Of a DNA stretch of 64,000 nucleotides, positions 19,511 to 30,606 are shown piece by piece. The position numbers and the translations under genes were made by a program. The first letter of the stretch is position 1. Every line of letters begins with the position of its first letter. The DNA comes from Pectobacterium fontis (lineage in GTDB: Bacteria; Pseudomonadota; Gammaproteobacteria; Enterobacterales; Enterobacteriaceae), in assembly GCF_000803215.1 (NCBI RefSeq), contig NZ_JSXC01000013.1, positions 1 to 64,000 on the forward strand, read 5' to 3'. The notes beneath the pieces are model-generated. The model had not been told where the DNA came from. It searched no databases and saw only the letters and a list, made by a program, of their open reading frames with translations.

Positions 19511-20608
19511 ATGCTTGCTAAGTTATTACGTTCAGCACTATTTGGTGCCCTCGTCGCCGGTATTATTCTGGTCGCGCTCCCCTTTATCGGGTCTGGCACG
19601 TCGTTTCTGAAAAGCAGTGGCGGGAATACGGATGGTTCACCCATAAGCTACCATCAGGGCGTCAGCCGTGCGACGCCCGCTGTGGTTAACATTTATAATC
19701 GGGTTGCCAAGGCGGATAAACCCAGCGAAGTCGCCATTCATCCTCTGGGATCTGGCGTCATCATGAATGAAAAAGGGTATATTTTAACCAACAAGCATGT
19801 GATCAATAACGTGCAGCAGATCCAGATAGAGCTGTCAGACGGTAGGTTGTACGAAGCCCGGGTGATCGGCTCCGATGCGCTGACCGATCTGGCCGTGCTG
19901 CAAATTGATGGCGTCAACCTGCCCGTTATCCCGATAAATTCAAATCGTATCCCCCACGTTGGCGATGTCGTGATGGCGATAGGCAACCCGTATAATCTAG
20001 GACAAACGGTCACTCAAGGCGTCATCAGCGCCACTGGCCGCGTCAGCCTCAGCGCGTATGGCCAGCAAAGAAGTCAGGTCGGACGCCAAAATTTACTGCA
20101 AACCGATGCATCAATTAACCACGGGAACTCCGGCGGTGCGCTGGTCAACACGCTCGGTGAACTGGTCGGTATCAATACCCTCTCTTTTGATAAAAGCAGC
20201 AATGGCGAAACGCCAGAAGGCATTAGCTTCGCGATCCCCGTGGCGCTGGCCACCAGGGTGATGGGTAAACTCATCCGCGATGGACGTGTCGTTCGCGGCT
20301 ATATTGGCATCAATGGCGTACAGCTTGAAAGCATAGAAACCAGCAGCCCAACCAATAGCAGCGGCGCGCAGGGAAGGTTAAGCGGTATTCTCGTTCAAAC
20401 TATCGACCCAGGCGGTCCGGCGGATAAAGCCGGTATACACATTGAAGATGTCATTGTTAGCGTGAACAATAAGCCCGCACGCTCAATTATTGAAACCATG
20501 GAGCAGGTTTCGGAGATACGCCCCGGCACCGTTATTCCCGTGACGATTGAACGTGATAAAAAGCAATTCACGCTACAAATGACAATTCAGGAATTTCCCA
20601 CCCAATAG
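19511..20608 (+). CDS. degS: Site-1 protease DegS of the sigma-E response
   Basis: Membrane-anchored HtrA protease that senses unfolded outer-membrane proteins through its PDZ domain and makes the first cut in RseA. 365 residues. N-terminal anchor at about 5-27 (LLRSALFGALVAGIILVALP). Catalytic triad: His in TNKHVI, Asp in TDLAVL, Ser in GNSGGAL. A single C-terminal PDZ domain covers about 260-355. degS follows degQ with a 145-base gap and probably has its own promoter there. Confidence 0.97.
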   Translation: MLAKLLRSALFGALVAGIILVALPFIGSGTSFLKSSGGNTDGSPISYHQGVSRATPAVVNIYNRVAKADKPSEVAIHPLGSGVIMNEKGYILTNKHVINNVQQIQIELSDGRLYEARVIGSDALTDLAVLQIDGVNLPVIPINSNRIPHVGDVVMAIGNPYNLGQTVTQGVISATGRVSLSAYGQQRSQVGRQNLLQTDASINHGNSGGALVNTLGELVGINTLSFDKSSNGETPEGISFAIPVALATRVMGKLIRDGRVVRGYIGINGVQLESIETSSPTNSSGAQGRLSGILVQTIDPGGPADKAGIHIEDVIVSVNNKPARSIIETMEQVSEIRPGTVIPVTIERDKKQFTLQMTIQEFPTQ

Positions 20609-20644
20609 CAGTATTCAACGCGCGTTGAGAAAACACCAACAGGG

Positions 20645-20674
20645 AAACAAGAAACCGGGTGGGAACCCACCCGG
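20645..20674 (-). terminator. mla-ibaG-murA terminator
   Basis: CCGGGTGGG-AA-CCCACCCGG (20655-20674) is a near-perfect palindrome. On the minus strand it is followed by the T-rich stretch TTTCTTGTTT, 27 bases after the murA stop. Confidence 0.75.
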
Positions 20675-20701
20675 CTGATAAACACGGTGCAATTGAAACG
20701 A

Positions 20702-22000
<1,299 letters not shown>

Positions 22001-22044
22001 TCACACTGATACCGGCGGTTTATCTCCGCTCGCACGGAGCGTAT

Positions 22045-22299
22045 TTAGAAGCCGTTCAGTTTACGGTCGCGTTGCCACTCTTCCGGCGTATAGGCCTTGA
22101 TTGACAGCGCATGAATACGGTTATCCGCAATGTACTCCATCAGCGGCGCATAAACAGCCTGCTGTTTTTTGACTCGGCTCATTCCAGCAAAAAGTCCACC
22201 CACGGCGATGACCTGAAAATGGCTGCCATCACCAGAAACATGGGCTTCTTCCAGTGCCAATGCGTTCATCAGCACGTCTTTAATTTCGTTATTTTCCAT
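22045..22299 (-). CDS. ibaG: BolA-family protein IbaG
   Basis: Small BolA-like protein, 84 residues, counterpart of E. coli IbaG (YrbA), induced by acid in E. coli; BolA proteins bind monothiol glutaredoxins and iron-sulfur clusters. Family segments [20 protein letters not shown] and the conserved His in [14 protein letters not shown] are present. It lies 80 bases before murA on the same strand, the conserved arrangement in the group. Confidence 0.95.
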   Translation of the reverse strand: MENNEIKDVLMNALALEEAHVSGDGSHFQVIAVGGLFAGMSRVKKQQAVYAPLMEYIADNRIHALSIKAYTPEEWQRDRKLNGF

Positions 22300-22371
22300 C
22301 GCTCTCGATTTCTATGTCAGGGGGAGATGATTTACAGGGGGGTATCTTAGATGAATATGGCGCTATCTTAA

Positions 22372-22416
22372 ACAAAGAATGCGCTGATGCCAGAAGGGGA
22401 AATCAGGCATCAGCGC
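22372..22416 (-). terminator. mla operon terminator
   Basis: GCGCTGATGCC (22381-22391) and GGCATCAGCGC (22406-22416) form an 11-bp perfect stem directly after the mlaB stop. On the minus strand ATTCTTTGTTT follows. It should at least reduce read-through from mla into ibaG-murA. Confidence 0.75.
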
Positions 22417-22422
22417 GACAGG

Positions 22423-22713
22423 TTAAGACACAGGAATGATTTCATTCAGGTTATAGAGCGCAATGAGCGTTTTTAGCCGATCGCTGGCACCGACAATCGT
22501 TATCTTACCGCCAGAAGACGACTGCTGATAAACGTGCATCAGCAAAGCCAGCCCGGCAGAATCAACGCGGTTTAACCCCGACACATCCAGCGCAGTTTTA
22601 CCCACGAGCAACGCTTCACGCTGTTGCCAGAACGGTAACAGCGTTTCACGATCCAGATCGCCCGTTAACGCCAGCGTGGAGTCCTGCGCCTGCCAGTTCA
22701 ATGCGTTCGCCAT
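22423..22713 (-). CDS. mlaB: MlaB, STAS-domain subunit of the Mla ABC transporter
   Basis: Cytoplasmic STAS protein that stabilises the MlaFEDB complex. 96 residues from the ATG at 22713; a GTG at 22725 would add four residues, and neither has a strong ribosome site. The STAS region LDVSGLNRVDSAGLALLMH with the conserved Asp-Ser pair is near residues 45-60. It is the last gene of the operon, 13 bases after mlaC, with a terminator immediately behind. Confidence 0.93.
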   Translation of the reverse strand: MANALNWQAQDSTLALTGDLDRETLLPFWQQREALLVGKTALDVSGLNRVDSAGLALLMHVYQQSSSGGKITIVGASDRLKTLIALYNLNEIIPVS

Positions 22714-22726
22714 GTTCACACCCACA

Positions 22727-23356
22727 TTACTTTTTCTGATCCAACGTGATGGCCTGCTTCGCGGAAGATTCCAACTGTTGAGTCAGGCCATCAATACCTT
22801 TCTGACGTAATATTGCCGCCCATTCATTTTGCTTCGTGGTGATCATACTGACCCCCTCAGCAATCATGTCGTACGCCTGCCAGTTACCGGTATTGCTGTT
22901 TTTACGCCATTGGAAGTCCAGACGTACCGGAGGGCGACCGCCGTTATCAATGATGTTCACGCGGATGGAAACGATATCGGCATTGCCCAGCGCCTGTCCC
23001 GACACAATTTGATAGGTTTGCCCGTGGTACAGCGCCAGAGCCTGGCCGTAGGCCTGCTCCAGATAGACCTCAAACGCCTTGAAATAGGCATCACGCTGTG
23101 CCGGTGTCGCGTCTTTGTAGTAACGTCCCAGAACCAACGCACCGGCGTATTTCACCTGCACATACGGCAGTAGCTCTTCACGTACGATAGTACGCAGATA
23201 GTCAGGATTTTGTTTGATCGTTGGCTGTTCGTTCTTCAAGCGGTTAAACGTTTTTTCCGCCGCTTCATTCATGAGACTGTAGGGATTCGTTTGGTCAGCC
23301 GCGTTGGCTAATGGCGCCACCACCAGTAGAGCCACCATCAGTAAACGTTTAAACAT
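22727..23356 (-). CDS. mlaC: MlaC, periplasmic phospholipid carrier
   Basis: Soluble periplasmic protein that shuttles phospholipid between the outer-membrane MlaA complex and MlaFEDB. 209 residues with a Sec signal peptide ([18 protein letters not shown], cut after residue 19). Family segments such as [20 protein letters not shown] and [17 protein letters not shown] are clear. Position between mlaD and mlaB is conserved. Confidence 0.97.
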   Translation of the reverse strand: MFKRLLMVALLVVAPLANAADQTNPYSLMNEAAEKTFNRLKNEQPTIKQNPDYLRTIVREELLPYVQVKYAGALVLGRYYKDATPAQRDAYFKAFEVYLEQAYGQALALYHGQTYQIVSGQALGNADIVSIRVNIIDNGGRPPVRLDFQWRKNSNTGNWQAYDMIAEGVSMITTKQNEWAAILRQKGIDGLTQQLESSAKQAITLDQKK

Positions 23357-23368
23357 GCAGATATCCTC

Positions 23369-23935
23369 TTATGGATGTGAAGGAACAGATTCGTTGCTGC
23401 GCTCGGGAGTGACCGCAGGATCGGCACCCGGCTCCGAACCCGATTGACTGGCATTATCTTCGCTATTGCTGCCGCCCTTATATAGGAATTGACCGATGAG
23501 ATCTTCAAGCACCATCGCTGACTTGGTGTCCTGAATCACGCCGCCCTCCTTCAAAATCGTCGTGCCCATATCTTCATCCTCAAACCCAATATTGAGTGCG
23601 AGATACTGTTCGCCCAGCAAACCGGACGTACGAATAGCCAGAGAGCTGGTATCAGGAATGTGATCGTAGCGCTGTTGAATATCCATCGCCACACGCGGCA
23701 GGTAGGTTTTCTCGTCCAGCGAGATATCCGCCACGCGACCAATCACCACGCCGCCAACTCTGATCGGAGAACGCGCTTTCAGCCCGCCAATGTTGTCAAA
23801 CGTCGCGTACAGACGGTACGTTGGCTCACTGCCGATCGACTTAAGATTCGCCACTTTCAGGCATAAAAAGAGGATGGCAGCCAGCGCGATCAACATAAAC
23901 ACACCAACCCAGACTTCAGTTTTCTTTGTTTGCAT
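23369..23935 (-). CDS. mlaD: MlaD, MCE-domain subunit
   Basis: Membrane-anchored MCE protein that forms the hexameric ring through which phospholipids pass. 188 residues from the Met at 23935 (MQTKKTEVWVGVFMLIALAA), which matches the family; the frame extends five codons further. One N-terminal helix (about 9-28), MCE domain about 38-120 with GGLKARSPIRVGGVVIGRV and LLGEQYLALNIG, then a variable acidic, Ser/Pro-rich C-terminus. The gap to mlaE is 4 bases. Confidence 0.97.
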   Translation of the reverse strand: MQTKKTEVWVGVFMLIALAAILFLCLKVANLKSIGSEPTYRLYATFDNIGGLKARSPIRVGGVVIGRVADISLDEKTYLPRVAMDIQQRYDHIPDTSSLAIRTSGLLGEQYLALNIGFEDEDMGTTILKEGGVIQDTKSAMVLEDLIGQFLYKGGSNSEDNASQSGSEPGADPAVTPERSNESVPSHP

Positions 23936-23939
23936 CGAC

Positions 23940-24722
23940 TCAGTTCCCAAACATCAGTGCTGTCAGCACAAAATCCAATCCCAGTACTGCTAACGACGAG
24001 TGCACGACGGTTCGGGTCGTTGCACGGCTGATTCCCTCAGACGTCGGGATCGCGTCGTAGCCGTTAAACAGTGCAATCCAGGTCACAGTAATCGCAAATA
24101 CGACACTTTTAATCACGCAGTTCAAGACATCCTGACGCCAGTCAACTGCCCCCTGCATGGCAGACCAGAAGAACCCGCTGTCGATACCTTTCCAGTCCAC
24201 GCCGACCAGCGCACCCCCCCAGATCCCCACGGCGACAAAAATGACCGCCAGCAGCGGCATACTGATTAGCCCCGCCCAAAAGCGCGGTGCGACCACGCGA
24301 CGCAGCGGGTCAACCGCCATCATCTCCATGCTGGAAAGCTGTTCGGTAGCCTTCATCAGGCCGATTTCCGCCGTCAATGCGGAACCCGCACGTCCGGCGA
24401 ACAGCAGCGCCGTCACTACCGGACCAAGCTCACGCAGCAGCGACAGCGCCACCATCATGCCCAAACTGGCTTCGGCGCTGTAAGTGGTCAGGATGATAAA
24501 GCCCTGCAACCCCAGCACCATGCCAATAAACAGGCCGGAAACCATGATAATCAGTAGTGACTGCACGCCGACGCTATAAAGCTGTTTCACCAGCAGCGGC
24601 CACTGTTTGCTGAATTCGGGTTTACCCACCAGCGCATTAAACAGCATCAGCCCGGCGCGGCCAAATGCGGCACTGGTGGAAATGCCCTGACGCCCCAGCG
24701 ACGCCAATGTCCGTAATAACAT
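23940..24722 (-). CDS. mlaE: MlaE, permease subunit
   Basis: Inner-membrane permease of the phospholipid transporter that maintains outer-membrane lipid asymmetry. 260 residues, about five to six hydrophobic segments. The conserved region [20 protein letters not shown] (about 90-110) and [20 protein letters not shown] are typical of the MlaE/YrbE family. It follows mlaF by 7 bases. Confidence 0.97.
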   Translation of the reverse strand: MLLRTLASLGRQGISTSAAFGRAGLMLFNALVGKPEFSKQWPLLVKQLYSVGVQSLLIIMVSGLFIGMVLGLQGFIILTTYSAEASLGMMVALSLLRELGPVVTALLFAGRAGSALTAEIGLMKATEQLSSMEMMAVDPLRRVVAPRFWAGLISMPLLAVIFVAVGIWGGALVGVDWKGIDSGFFWSAMQGAVDWRQDVLNCVIKSVVFAITVTWIALFNGYDAIPTSEGISRATTRTVVHSSLAVLGLDFVLTALMFGN

Positions 24723-24729
24723 GACTGCG

Positions 24730-25542
24730 TTAACCCCCAGAACCTAGCAGCGACGCTTTATAGTCACCCGCCGGAAAACGGAAAGGCACAGGCCCGTCGG
24801 CGATACCATCCAAAAACTGACGAACCTGCGGGTCATTATTCGCCCTCAGTTGATCCGCCGTCCCTTCCGCCACCACCCGCTTGTCGGCCACGATATACGC
24901 GTAATCGGCGATGCTCATCACCTCCGGTACGTCGTGAGAAACCACAACGCAGGTCACGCCCAATGCGTGGTTCAACTCATCAATAAGCTTCACCAGTGTC
25001 CCCAGCGTGATCGGATCCTGCCCGACAAAAGGTTCATCAAACATAATCAGTTGCGGATCAAGCGCAATGGCTCTCGCCAGCGCCGCACGACGCGCCATGC
25101 CGCCGGACAGCTCGGCAGGCATCAACTTCGCTGCTCCGCGTAATCCCACGGCTTCCAGCTTCATCATGACGATGCTACGCAGCAAGGATTCCGGCAGTTT
25201 GGTATGTTCACGCAGCGGCCAGGCGACATTATCAAATACGTTCAAATCGGTGAATAACGCACCGGACTGAAACAACATGCTCATTTTCTTGCGCGCGTGG
25301 TACAGTTCGCTGCGCGATAGCGTTGGGATATTTTCGCCATCAAACCAGATTTCACCGCTATCCGGCTGGAGCTGCCCGCCAATCAGGCGCAGCAACGTCG
25401 TTTTACCGATACCGGAAGGCCCCATGATCGCCGTGACCTTACCTTTAGGCACATTCAGCGTGATGTCTGTAAAAATCTCTCGTTCTCCGCGCCGAAAGCT
25501 AAGACCACGGATCTCGACCAGATTAGTTGCCTCATGGTTCAT
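24730..25542 (-). CDS. mlaF: MlaF, ATP-binding subunit
   Basis: ABC ATPase of the Mla transporter. 270 residues if started at the Met at 25542, which has AAGGA at a 9-base distance; an upstream ATG at 25551 directly abuts that same AAGGA and is less likely. Walker [13 protein letters not shown] near residue 42, signature [14 protein letters not shown] near 145, Walker [13 protein letters not shown] near 167, H-loop in [10 protein letters not shown]. First gene of mlaFEDCB, diverging from yrbG. Confidence 0.97.
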   Translation of the reverse strand: MNHEATNLVEIRGLSFRRGEREIFTDITLNVPKGKVTAIMGPSGIGKTTLLRLIGGQLQPDSGEIWFDGENIPTLSRSELYHARKKMSMLFQSGALFTDLNVFDNVAWPLREHTKLPESLLRSIVMMKLEAVGLRGAAKLMPAELSGGMARRAALARAIALDPQLIMFDEPFVGQDPITLGTLVKLIDELNHALGVTCVVVSHDVPEVMSIADYAYIVADKRVVAEGTADQLRANNDPQVRQFLDGIADGPVPFRFPAGDYKASLLGSGG

Positions 25543-25815
25543 TATTTCCATTCCTTACCCAGCAGTGCGCCAGTACGCTTATATCGCGTCTTTCACTCCA
25601 GCCTAATGGCTGGTTTTCATCAAGGTGTGAGTTTTACAAAAACTTACCGTAAGTTCTTGTCCAAAATGGCGGCATAAACGGTTACCGGATTTTACTTATC
25701 GCGACAGGTTTTACTTTTTCGCCCGACACCGTCAGAATTAGCACTCATCACAGAAAACGCTTTTTGCGCGAAATTCGTCCAAAAATCCTGACTTATTCGA
25801 CAACAAGCTGGTGAT
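25543..25815. other. mlaF upstream region
   Basis: This is the left part of the divergent mlaF-yrbG spacer. It contains a plus-oriented hairpin CCAGCC-TAAT-GGCTGG followed by four T (25598-25617), close to the mlaF start, and a short ACTTACCGTAAGT palindrome near 25644. The mla promoter must lie here, but I cannot place it with confidence. No gene is seen. Confidence 0.5.
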
Positions 25816-26015
<200 letters not shown>

Positions 26016-26034
26016 TCCTATTAAAGGACGCTGC

Positions 26035-27000
26035 ATGCTGTTTGCAACACTACTCTTGTTCGTTGGTTTGCTATTACTGGTTTACGGTGCCGATCGTCTT
26101 GTTTATGGCGCCGCCGTGCTTGCGCGTTCTCTCGGCCTACCTCCGTTCGTCATCGGCATCACCATTGTTGGCTTCGGCACGTCGCTACCTGAGTTGATCG
26201 TTTCTGTTACTGCCGCGCTAAACCACCAAAACGATATGGCCGTCGGTAATGTACTCGGCTCTAATATCGCTAATATCTTACTCATTCTCGGCAGCGCGGC
26301 ACTCATCCGCCCGCTCACCGTACATTCGGCCCTATTGCGGCGGGAATTACCGCTCATGTTGTCCGTCACTTTATTGTGTGGCGTTTTACTGCATGATAGT
26401 TACCTGAGCCGGGCCGACGGAGTGCTACTGCTCGCTGCCGCCATTCTGTGTCTGGCGTTGATACTCCGTATGGTGCAACAGACCCAGCGGGAAGGCGGCG
26501 ATAGTCTGACGCGTGAACAACTGGCGGAACTTCCGCAGGACGACAGCAATCAAATGGTCGCCGTGCTGTGGCTGATTCTCGGCATGATTATTTTGCCTAT
26601 GGCTGCCCGTATGGTGGTGGATAACGCCACCGTGATTGCACGCTATTTCGACGTCAGTGAATTGACCATCGGGCTGACGATATTGGCGATCGGCACCAGC
26701 CTGCCTGAACTGGCTACCGCCATCGTCGGGACGTTGAAGAAAGAAGATGATATCGCACTGGGCAACCTGATTGGCTCGAACATTTTTAATATCGCGATTG
26801 TTCTGGGCATCCCCGCGCTGCTCTCGCCGGGCGCACTGAATCCTCAGGTTTTTCAACGCGACTATTGGGTCATGCTGGTGGCAAGCGTGCTGTTAACCGC
26901 GTTGTGCCTCAGCAAAAAACGCCGTATCGGACAGGGCGCAGGCGCATTATTATGCTGCACGTTTATTGCCTACCTGACGGTGCTGTTCTGTTTTTCATAA
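26035..27000 (+). CDS. yrbG: Calcium/sodium antiporter YrbG
   Basis: Inner-membrane cation/Ca2+ exchanger family protein (CaCA), 321 residues from the Met at 26035, preceded by AAAGGA. The frame extends 11 codons upstream into the ERIC element, which is not expected to be coding. The two inverted alpha-repeats are visible: GFGTSLPELIVS with GNVLGSNIANI (about 40-80), and AIGTSLPELATA with GNLIGSNIFNI (about 220-260). About ten hydrophobic helices. The E. coli gene is the first of yrbG-kdsD-kdsC-lptCAB and its physiological substrate is unproven. Confidence 0.93.
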   Translation: MLFATLLLFVGLLLLVYGADRLVYGAAVLARSLGLPPFVIGITIVGFGTSLPELIVSVTAALNHQNDMAVGNVLGSNIANILLILGSAALIRPLTVHSALLRRELPLMLSVTLLCGVLLHDSYLSRADGVLLLAAAILCLALILRMVQQTQREGGDSLTREQLAELPQDDSNQMVAVLWLILGMIILPMAARMVVDNATVIARYFDVSELTIGLTILAIGTSLPELATAIVGTLKKEDDIALGNLIGSNIFNIAIVLGIPALLSPGALNPQVFQRDYWVMLVASVLLTALCLSKKRRIGQGAGALLCCTFIAYLTVLFCFS

Positions 27001-27057
27001 GGCATGTGTTTTTCATAAGACATTGTGTTTTTCCCAAGAATAGGTTCCGTTTTTCAT
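26989..27057 (+). repeat. Degenerate tandem repeat across the yrbG stop codon
   Basis: Four imperfect copies of a unit resembling TGTTTTTCATAAGACA begin at 26989, 27007, 27026 and 27048, with steps of 18, 19 and 22 bases. The first copy includes the yrbG stop codon. The array fills most of the 76-base gap to kdsD. Confidence 0.6.
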
Positions 27058-27076
27058 CATAATCAGGACTATTGGT

Positions 27077-28132
27077 ATGTCACAGTTTGAACAAGACGCT
27101 CACCCAAAACAGCAGTCTGACCGTGCACTATCCGAACAGGCACCACAAGCCAACCATAGCCTCCAGCCGGATTTTGACTTCCAGCAGGCGGGCAAGCAGG
27201 TACTGAGTATCGAACGCGATGGACTGGCGCAATTAGATCAGTACATTGACGACAACTTTACCCTCGCCTGCCAGAAGATATTCCACTGCCAGGGTAAAGT
27301 GATCGTGATGGGGATGGGCAAATCCGGTCACATCGGCTGCAAAATGGCCGCGACCTTCGCCAGTACCGGTACACCCGCTTTTTTTGTCCATCCGGGAGAA
27401 GCCAGCCACGGCGACCTCGGCATGGTGACGCCGCACGATATCGTGATCGCTATCTCCAACTCCGGCGAATCCCATGAAATCCTCTCGCTGATTCCGGTGT
27501 TGAAGCGTCAGAAAGTGTTCCTGATCTGCATGACCGGCACACCAGAAAGCACGATGGGTAAAGCGGCGGATATTCACCTGTGCGTCCATGTTCCGCAGGA
27601 AGCCTGCCCGCTGGGTCTGGCTCCCACCACCAGCACCACCGCGACACTGGTCATGGGCGACGCGCTGGCCGTGGCGTTGCTACAGGCGCGTGGTTTTACC
27701 GCTGAAGACTTCGCGCTTTCTCATCCCGGCGGCGCACTCGGTCGCAAACTTTTACTGCGTGTGAGCGATATCATGCATGCGGGCGATGAGATCCCTCATG
27801 TCCCACATGATGCCTCACTGCGTGACGCGCTGGTGGAAATTACGCGCAAAAATCTGGGTATGACGGTAATCTGCGAAGCGGATATGAAAATTCAGGGCAT
27901 CTTTACCGATGGTGACCTGCGCCGCATCTTCGACATGAATATTGACTTGAACAGCGCGCGCATTGCTGATGTGATGACCGCAGGCGGCATCCGGGTTACG
28001 CCGCAAACGCTGGCGGTAGATGCGCTTAACCTGATGCAGACGCGCCACATCACCTCGGTATTGGTGGCGGAAAACGATCGTCTGGTCGGCATCGTCCATA
28101 TGCACGATATGTTACGGGCTGGCGTGGTTTAA
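27077..28132 (+). CDS. kdsD: Arabinose 5-phosphate isomerase KdsD
   Basis: Converts ribulose 5-phosphate to arabinose 5-phosphate, the first step towards Kdo of lipopolysaccharide. SIS domain at about 50-190 with GMGKSGHIGCKMAATFASTG, followed by two CBS domains (about 225-345). 351 residues, against 328 in E. coli: about 23 extra polar residues (Gln/Ala/His-rich) precede the conserved FDFQQAGKQVL. There is no later Met to use and an AGGA ribosome site fits the ATG at 27077, so the extension looks genuine. Confidence 0.96.
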   Translation: MSQFEQDAHPKQQSDRALSEQAPQANHSLQPDFDFQQAGKQVLSIERDGLAQLDQYIDDNFTLACQKIFHCQGKVIVMGMGKSGHIGCKMAATFASTGTPAFFVHPGEASHGDLGMVTPHDIVIAISNSGESHEILSLIPVLKRQKVFLICMTGTPESTMGKAADIHLCVHVPQEACPLGLAPTTSTTATLVMGDALAVALLQARGFTAEDFALSHPGGALGRKLLLRVSDIMHAGDEIPHVPHDASLRDALVEITRKNLGMTVICEADMKIQGIFTDGDLRRIFDMNIDLNSARIADVMTAGGIRVTPQTLAVDALNLMQTRHITSVLVAENDRLVGIVHMHDMLRAGVV

Positions 28133-28151
28133 AAAGAAAGGATAATTGTGA

Positions 28152-28718
28152 ATGAGTGAAGTCAGGGCACAAACCGATACCTGCTATGGGCCTGTCGACC
28201 AACAGGTACTGGATAAAGCCCGTGAAATTCGTCTGTTAATCTGCGACGTTGACGGCGTGATGTCCGATGGCCTGATTTATATGGGTAACCACGGCGAAGA
28301 GCTGAAAGCCTTTAACGTTCGCGACGGCTATGGCATTCGCTGCTTGCTGACGTCCGATATTGATGTCGCCATTATTACCGGGCGCTCCGCAAAACTGCTG
28401 GAAGATCGGTGTAAAACCCTGGGTATAAACCATCTTTATCAGGGGCAATCCGATAAGGTTTTGGCCTTCAACGATCTGTTAGATAAACTGTCAGTAACGG
28501 CGAATCAGGTCGCGTATATCGGCGACGACATGATTGACTGGCCAGTGATGGCACAGGTTGGGTTAAGCGTTGCTGTAGCAGATGCGCACCCTCTGCTGTT
28601 ACCACGCGCAGATTATGTCACCCGCCTTGCGGGAGGCCGTGGCGCAGTACGTGAACTGTGTGATTTGATTCTGTTCTCGCAGGACAAGCTAGAGCATGCC
28701 AAAGGGCTGTCAATATGA
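28152..28718 (+). CDS. kdsC: Kdo 8-phosphate phosphatase KdsC
   Basis: HAD-superfamily phosphatase releasing Kdo from Kdo 8-phosphate. 188 residues. The nucleophile motif ICDVDGVMSDG is near residue 32, Thr in IITGRSAK near 77, and the acidic motif YIGDDMIDWPVM near 120. It overlaps lptC by 4 bases, linking Kdo synthesis to LPS export in one operon. Confidence 0.97.
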   Translation: MSEVRAQTDTCYGPVDQQVLDKAREIRLLICDVDGVMSDGLIYMGNHGEELKAFNVRDGYGIRCLLTSDIDVAIITGRSAKLLEDRCKTLGINHLYQGQSDKVLAFNDLLDKLSVTANQVAYIGDDMIDWPVMAQVGLSVAVADAHPLLLPRADYVTRLAGGRGAVRELCDLILFSQDKLEHAKGLSI

Positions 28719-29281
28719 GTAAAACCAGGCGTTGGCTGACCGCTTTTCTGGCACTGTTAGTGCTTATCCTGATCGGTTGGACTATTGCGGATGACGACAC
28801 GGTAGCGGTGCCGGATGCAAACGATCCCACCGTACCAGTCTATACCAGTGAAAAGACCAACACGCAGGTGTACAGCCCTGCGGGCAAGCTGAGTTACAGA
28901 CTAATTTCGGAAAAAGCGGAGTATTTCAACGACGAGCAGTTGAGTTGGTTTACGGCGCCCGTTGCCACGCTGTTCAACGAACAGGGTACGGCAACCTGGT
29001 CAGTCCGTGCCGATCGCGCCAAGCTGACAAAAGACAAGATGCTCTATCTGTACGGCAACGTCGAGGTGAATAGCCTGACGAAAGACGCACAGCTCCAGCG
29101 CATCACCACGAATAATGCCCAGGTGAATCTGGTCACGCAGGATGTCTCTTCCGATGATGAAGTTACCCTGTCCGGCACCAGCTTTACCTCAAGCGGAATG
29201 AAAATGCGCGGGAATCTGCGTAACAAAACGGCCGAGTTGATCGAAAAGGTAAAAACCTCTTATGAAATCCAAAACCAATAA
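28715..29281 (+). CDS. lptC: LptC, bitopic LPS export protein
   Basis: Inner-membrane protein that receives LPS from LptBFG and passes it to LptA. 188 residues. One N-terminal membrane helix (WLTAFLALLVLILIGWTIA, about 6-24) and a periplasmic beta-jellyroll. It overlaps kdsC (4 bases) and lptA (20 bases), so translation is likely coupled across all three. Confidence 0.96.
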   Translation: MSKTRRWLTAFLALLVLILIGWTIADDDTVAVPDANDPTVPVYTSEKTNTQVYSPAGKLSYRLISEKAEYFNDEQLSWFTAPVATLFNEQGTATWSVRADRAKLTKDKMLYLYGNVEVNSLTKDAQLQRITTNNAQVNLVTQDVSSDDEVTLSGTSFTSSGMKMRGNLRNKTAELIEKVKTSYEIQNQ

Positions 29282-29828
29282 CCTGATGCGTAACACCCTG
29301 ATCGCCAGCTCGCTGTTCGCCGTCAGCGTTTCCGCCTTCGCCGTTACTGGCGATAGCAATCAACCTATTCACATTGATTCAGCCCAGCAATCTTTGGACA
29401 TGCAGGGCAACACGGTGACGTTCACTGGCAATGTTGTCGTGAAGCAAGGAACGATTGAAGTGAAAGCCGACAAGGTCGTCGTGACGCGTCCACAGGGCGC
29501 GCAAGGCAGCGAAGTGGTAGAAGGTTATGGTAACCCCGTGACGTTTTACCAGATGCAGGATAACGGCAAACCGGTAAAAGGCCACGCGCAGAAAATCCGC
29601 TATGAGCTGGCTAAAGACTTTCTGGTGCTGACGGGGGATGCCTATCTGGAACAGCAGGATAGCAATGTTAAAGGCGATCGCATCACTTATCTGGTGAAAC
29701 AGCAGCAAATGGAAGCGACCAGCGACAAAGGGAAACGCGTGACGACGGTGTTAGTTCCCTCTCAGCTTCAGGAAAAAGAGAACAAAAGCCAGCCTTCTCG
29801 TTCCCAGCAACCACAGGTCACTGAATAA
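29262..29828 (+). CDS. lptA: LptA, periplasmic LPS bridge protein
   Basis: Forms the beta-jellyroll bridge that carries LPS across the periplasm. 188 residues with a Sec signal peptide ending near SAFA (about residue 27). The OstA-like domain covers about 35-155 (ITYLVKQQQMEATS near its end), then a polar Gln/Ser-rich tail. The first 20 bases lie inside the end of lptC. Confidence 0.96.
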   Translation: MKSKTNNLMRNTLIASSLFAVSVSAFAVTGDSNQPIHIDSAQQSLDMQGNTVTFTGNVVVKQGTIEVKADKVVVTRPQGAQGSEVVEGYGNPVTFYQMQDNGKPVKGHAQKIRYELAKDFLVLTGDAYLEQQDSNVKGDRITYLVKQQQMEATSDKGKRVTTVLVPSQLQEKENKSQPSRSQQPQVTE

Positions 29829-29831
29829 GCT

Positions 29832-30557
29832 ATGGCAACTTTAACCGCAGAAAATCTGGCCAAGGCGTATAAAGGCCGCAAGGTCGTGGAAAACGTCAGC
29901 CTTACCGTCAATTCTGGTGAAATTGTTGGCCTGCTTGGCCCTAACGGGGCGGGAAAAACCACCACGTTCTACATGGTGGTGGGGATCGTCCCACGCGATG
30001 AAGGCCGCATCGTCATCGACGGCGACGACATCAGCCTGCTTCCTCTGCACGAACGCGCGCTACGCGGCATCGGTTACCTGCCGCAGGAAGCCTCCATTTT
30101 TCGTCGCTTAAGCGTTTATGACAACCTGATGGCGGTGTTACAGATCCGTAAAGATCTGACGACCGAACAGCAGGAAGATCGCGCCAATGAACTGATGGAA
30201 GAATTCCATATTATTCATTTGCGCGATAGTCTGGGACAATCGCTGTCCGGCGGGGAAAGACGCCGCGTAGAGATTGCGCGTGCGCTGGCGGCAAACCCGA
30301 AGTTCATCCTGCTGGATGAACCGTTTGCGGGCGTAGACCCGATCTCCGTACTGGATATTAAAAAAATCATTGAGCATCTGCGTGACAGCGGGCTTGGCGT
30401 GTTGATTACCGATCATAACGTGCGCGAAACGCTTGATGTGTGTGAACGAGCCTACATCGTGAGTCAGGGTAACCTGATCGCCCATGGTTCACCGACCGAT
30501 ATTCTGGCCGATGAACAGGTGAAACGCGTCTATCTGGGCGAAGGCTTCCGACTCTGA
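29832..30557 (+). CDS. lptB: LptB, LPS export ATPase
   Basis: ABC ATPase that powers LPS extraction by LptFG. 241 residues. Walker [14 protein letters not shown] near 36, Q-loop [11 protein letters not shown] near 84, signature [14 protein letters not shown] near 138, Walker [14 protein letters not shown] near 158, switch His in ITDHNVRE near 195. It follows lptA by 3 bases and precedes rpoN by 49. Confidence 0.98.
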   Translation: MATLTAENLAKAYKGRKVVENVSLTVNSGEIVGLLGPNGAGKTTTFYMVVGIVPRDEGRIVIDGDDISLLPLHERALRGIGYLPQEASIFRRLSVYDNLMAVLQIRKDLTTEQQEDRANELMEEFHIIHLRDSLGQSLSGGERRRVEIARALAANPKFILLDEPFAGVDPISVLDIKKIIEHLRDSGLGVLITDHNVRETLDVCERAYIVSQGNLIAHGSPTDILADEQVKRVYLGEGFRL

Positions 30558-30606
30558 TAGGGTAATATTTTCTCTTTGCAGTACTTATGGGACGTTAGCG
30601 CGATTT

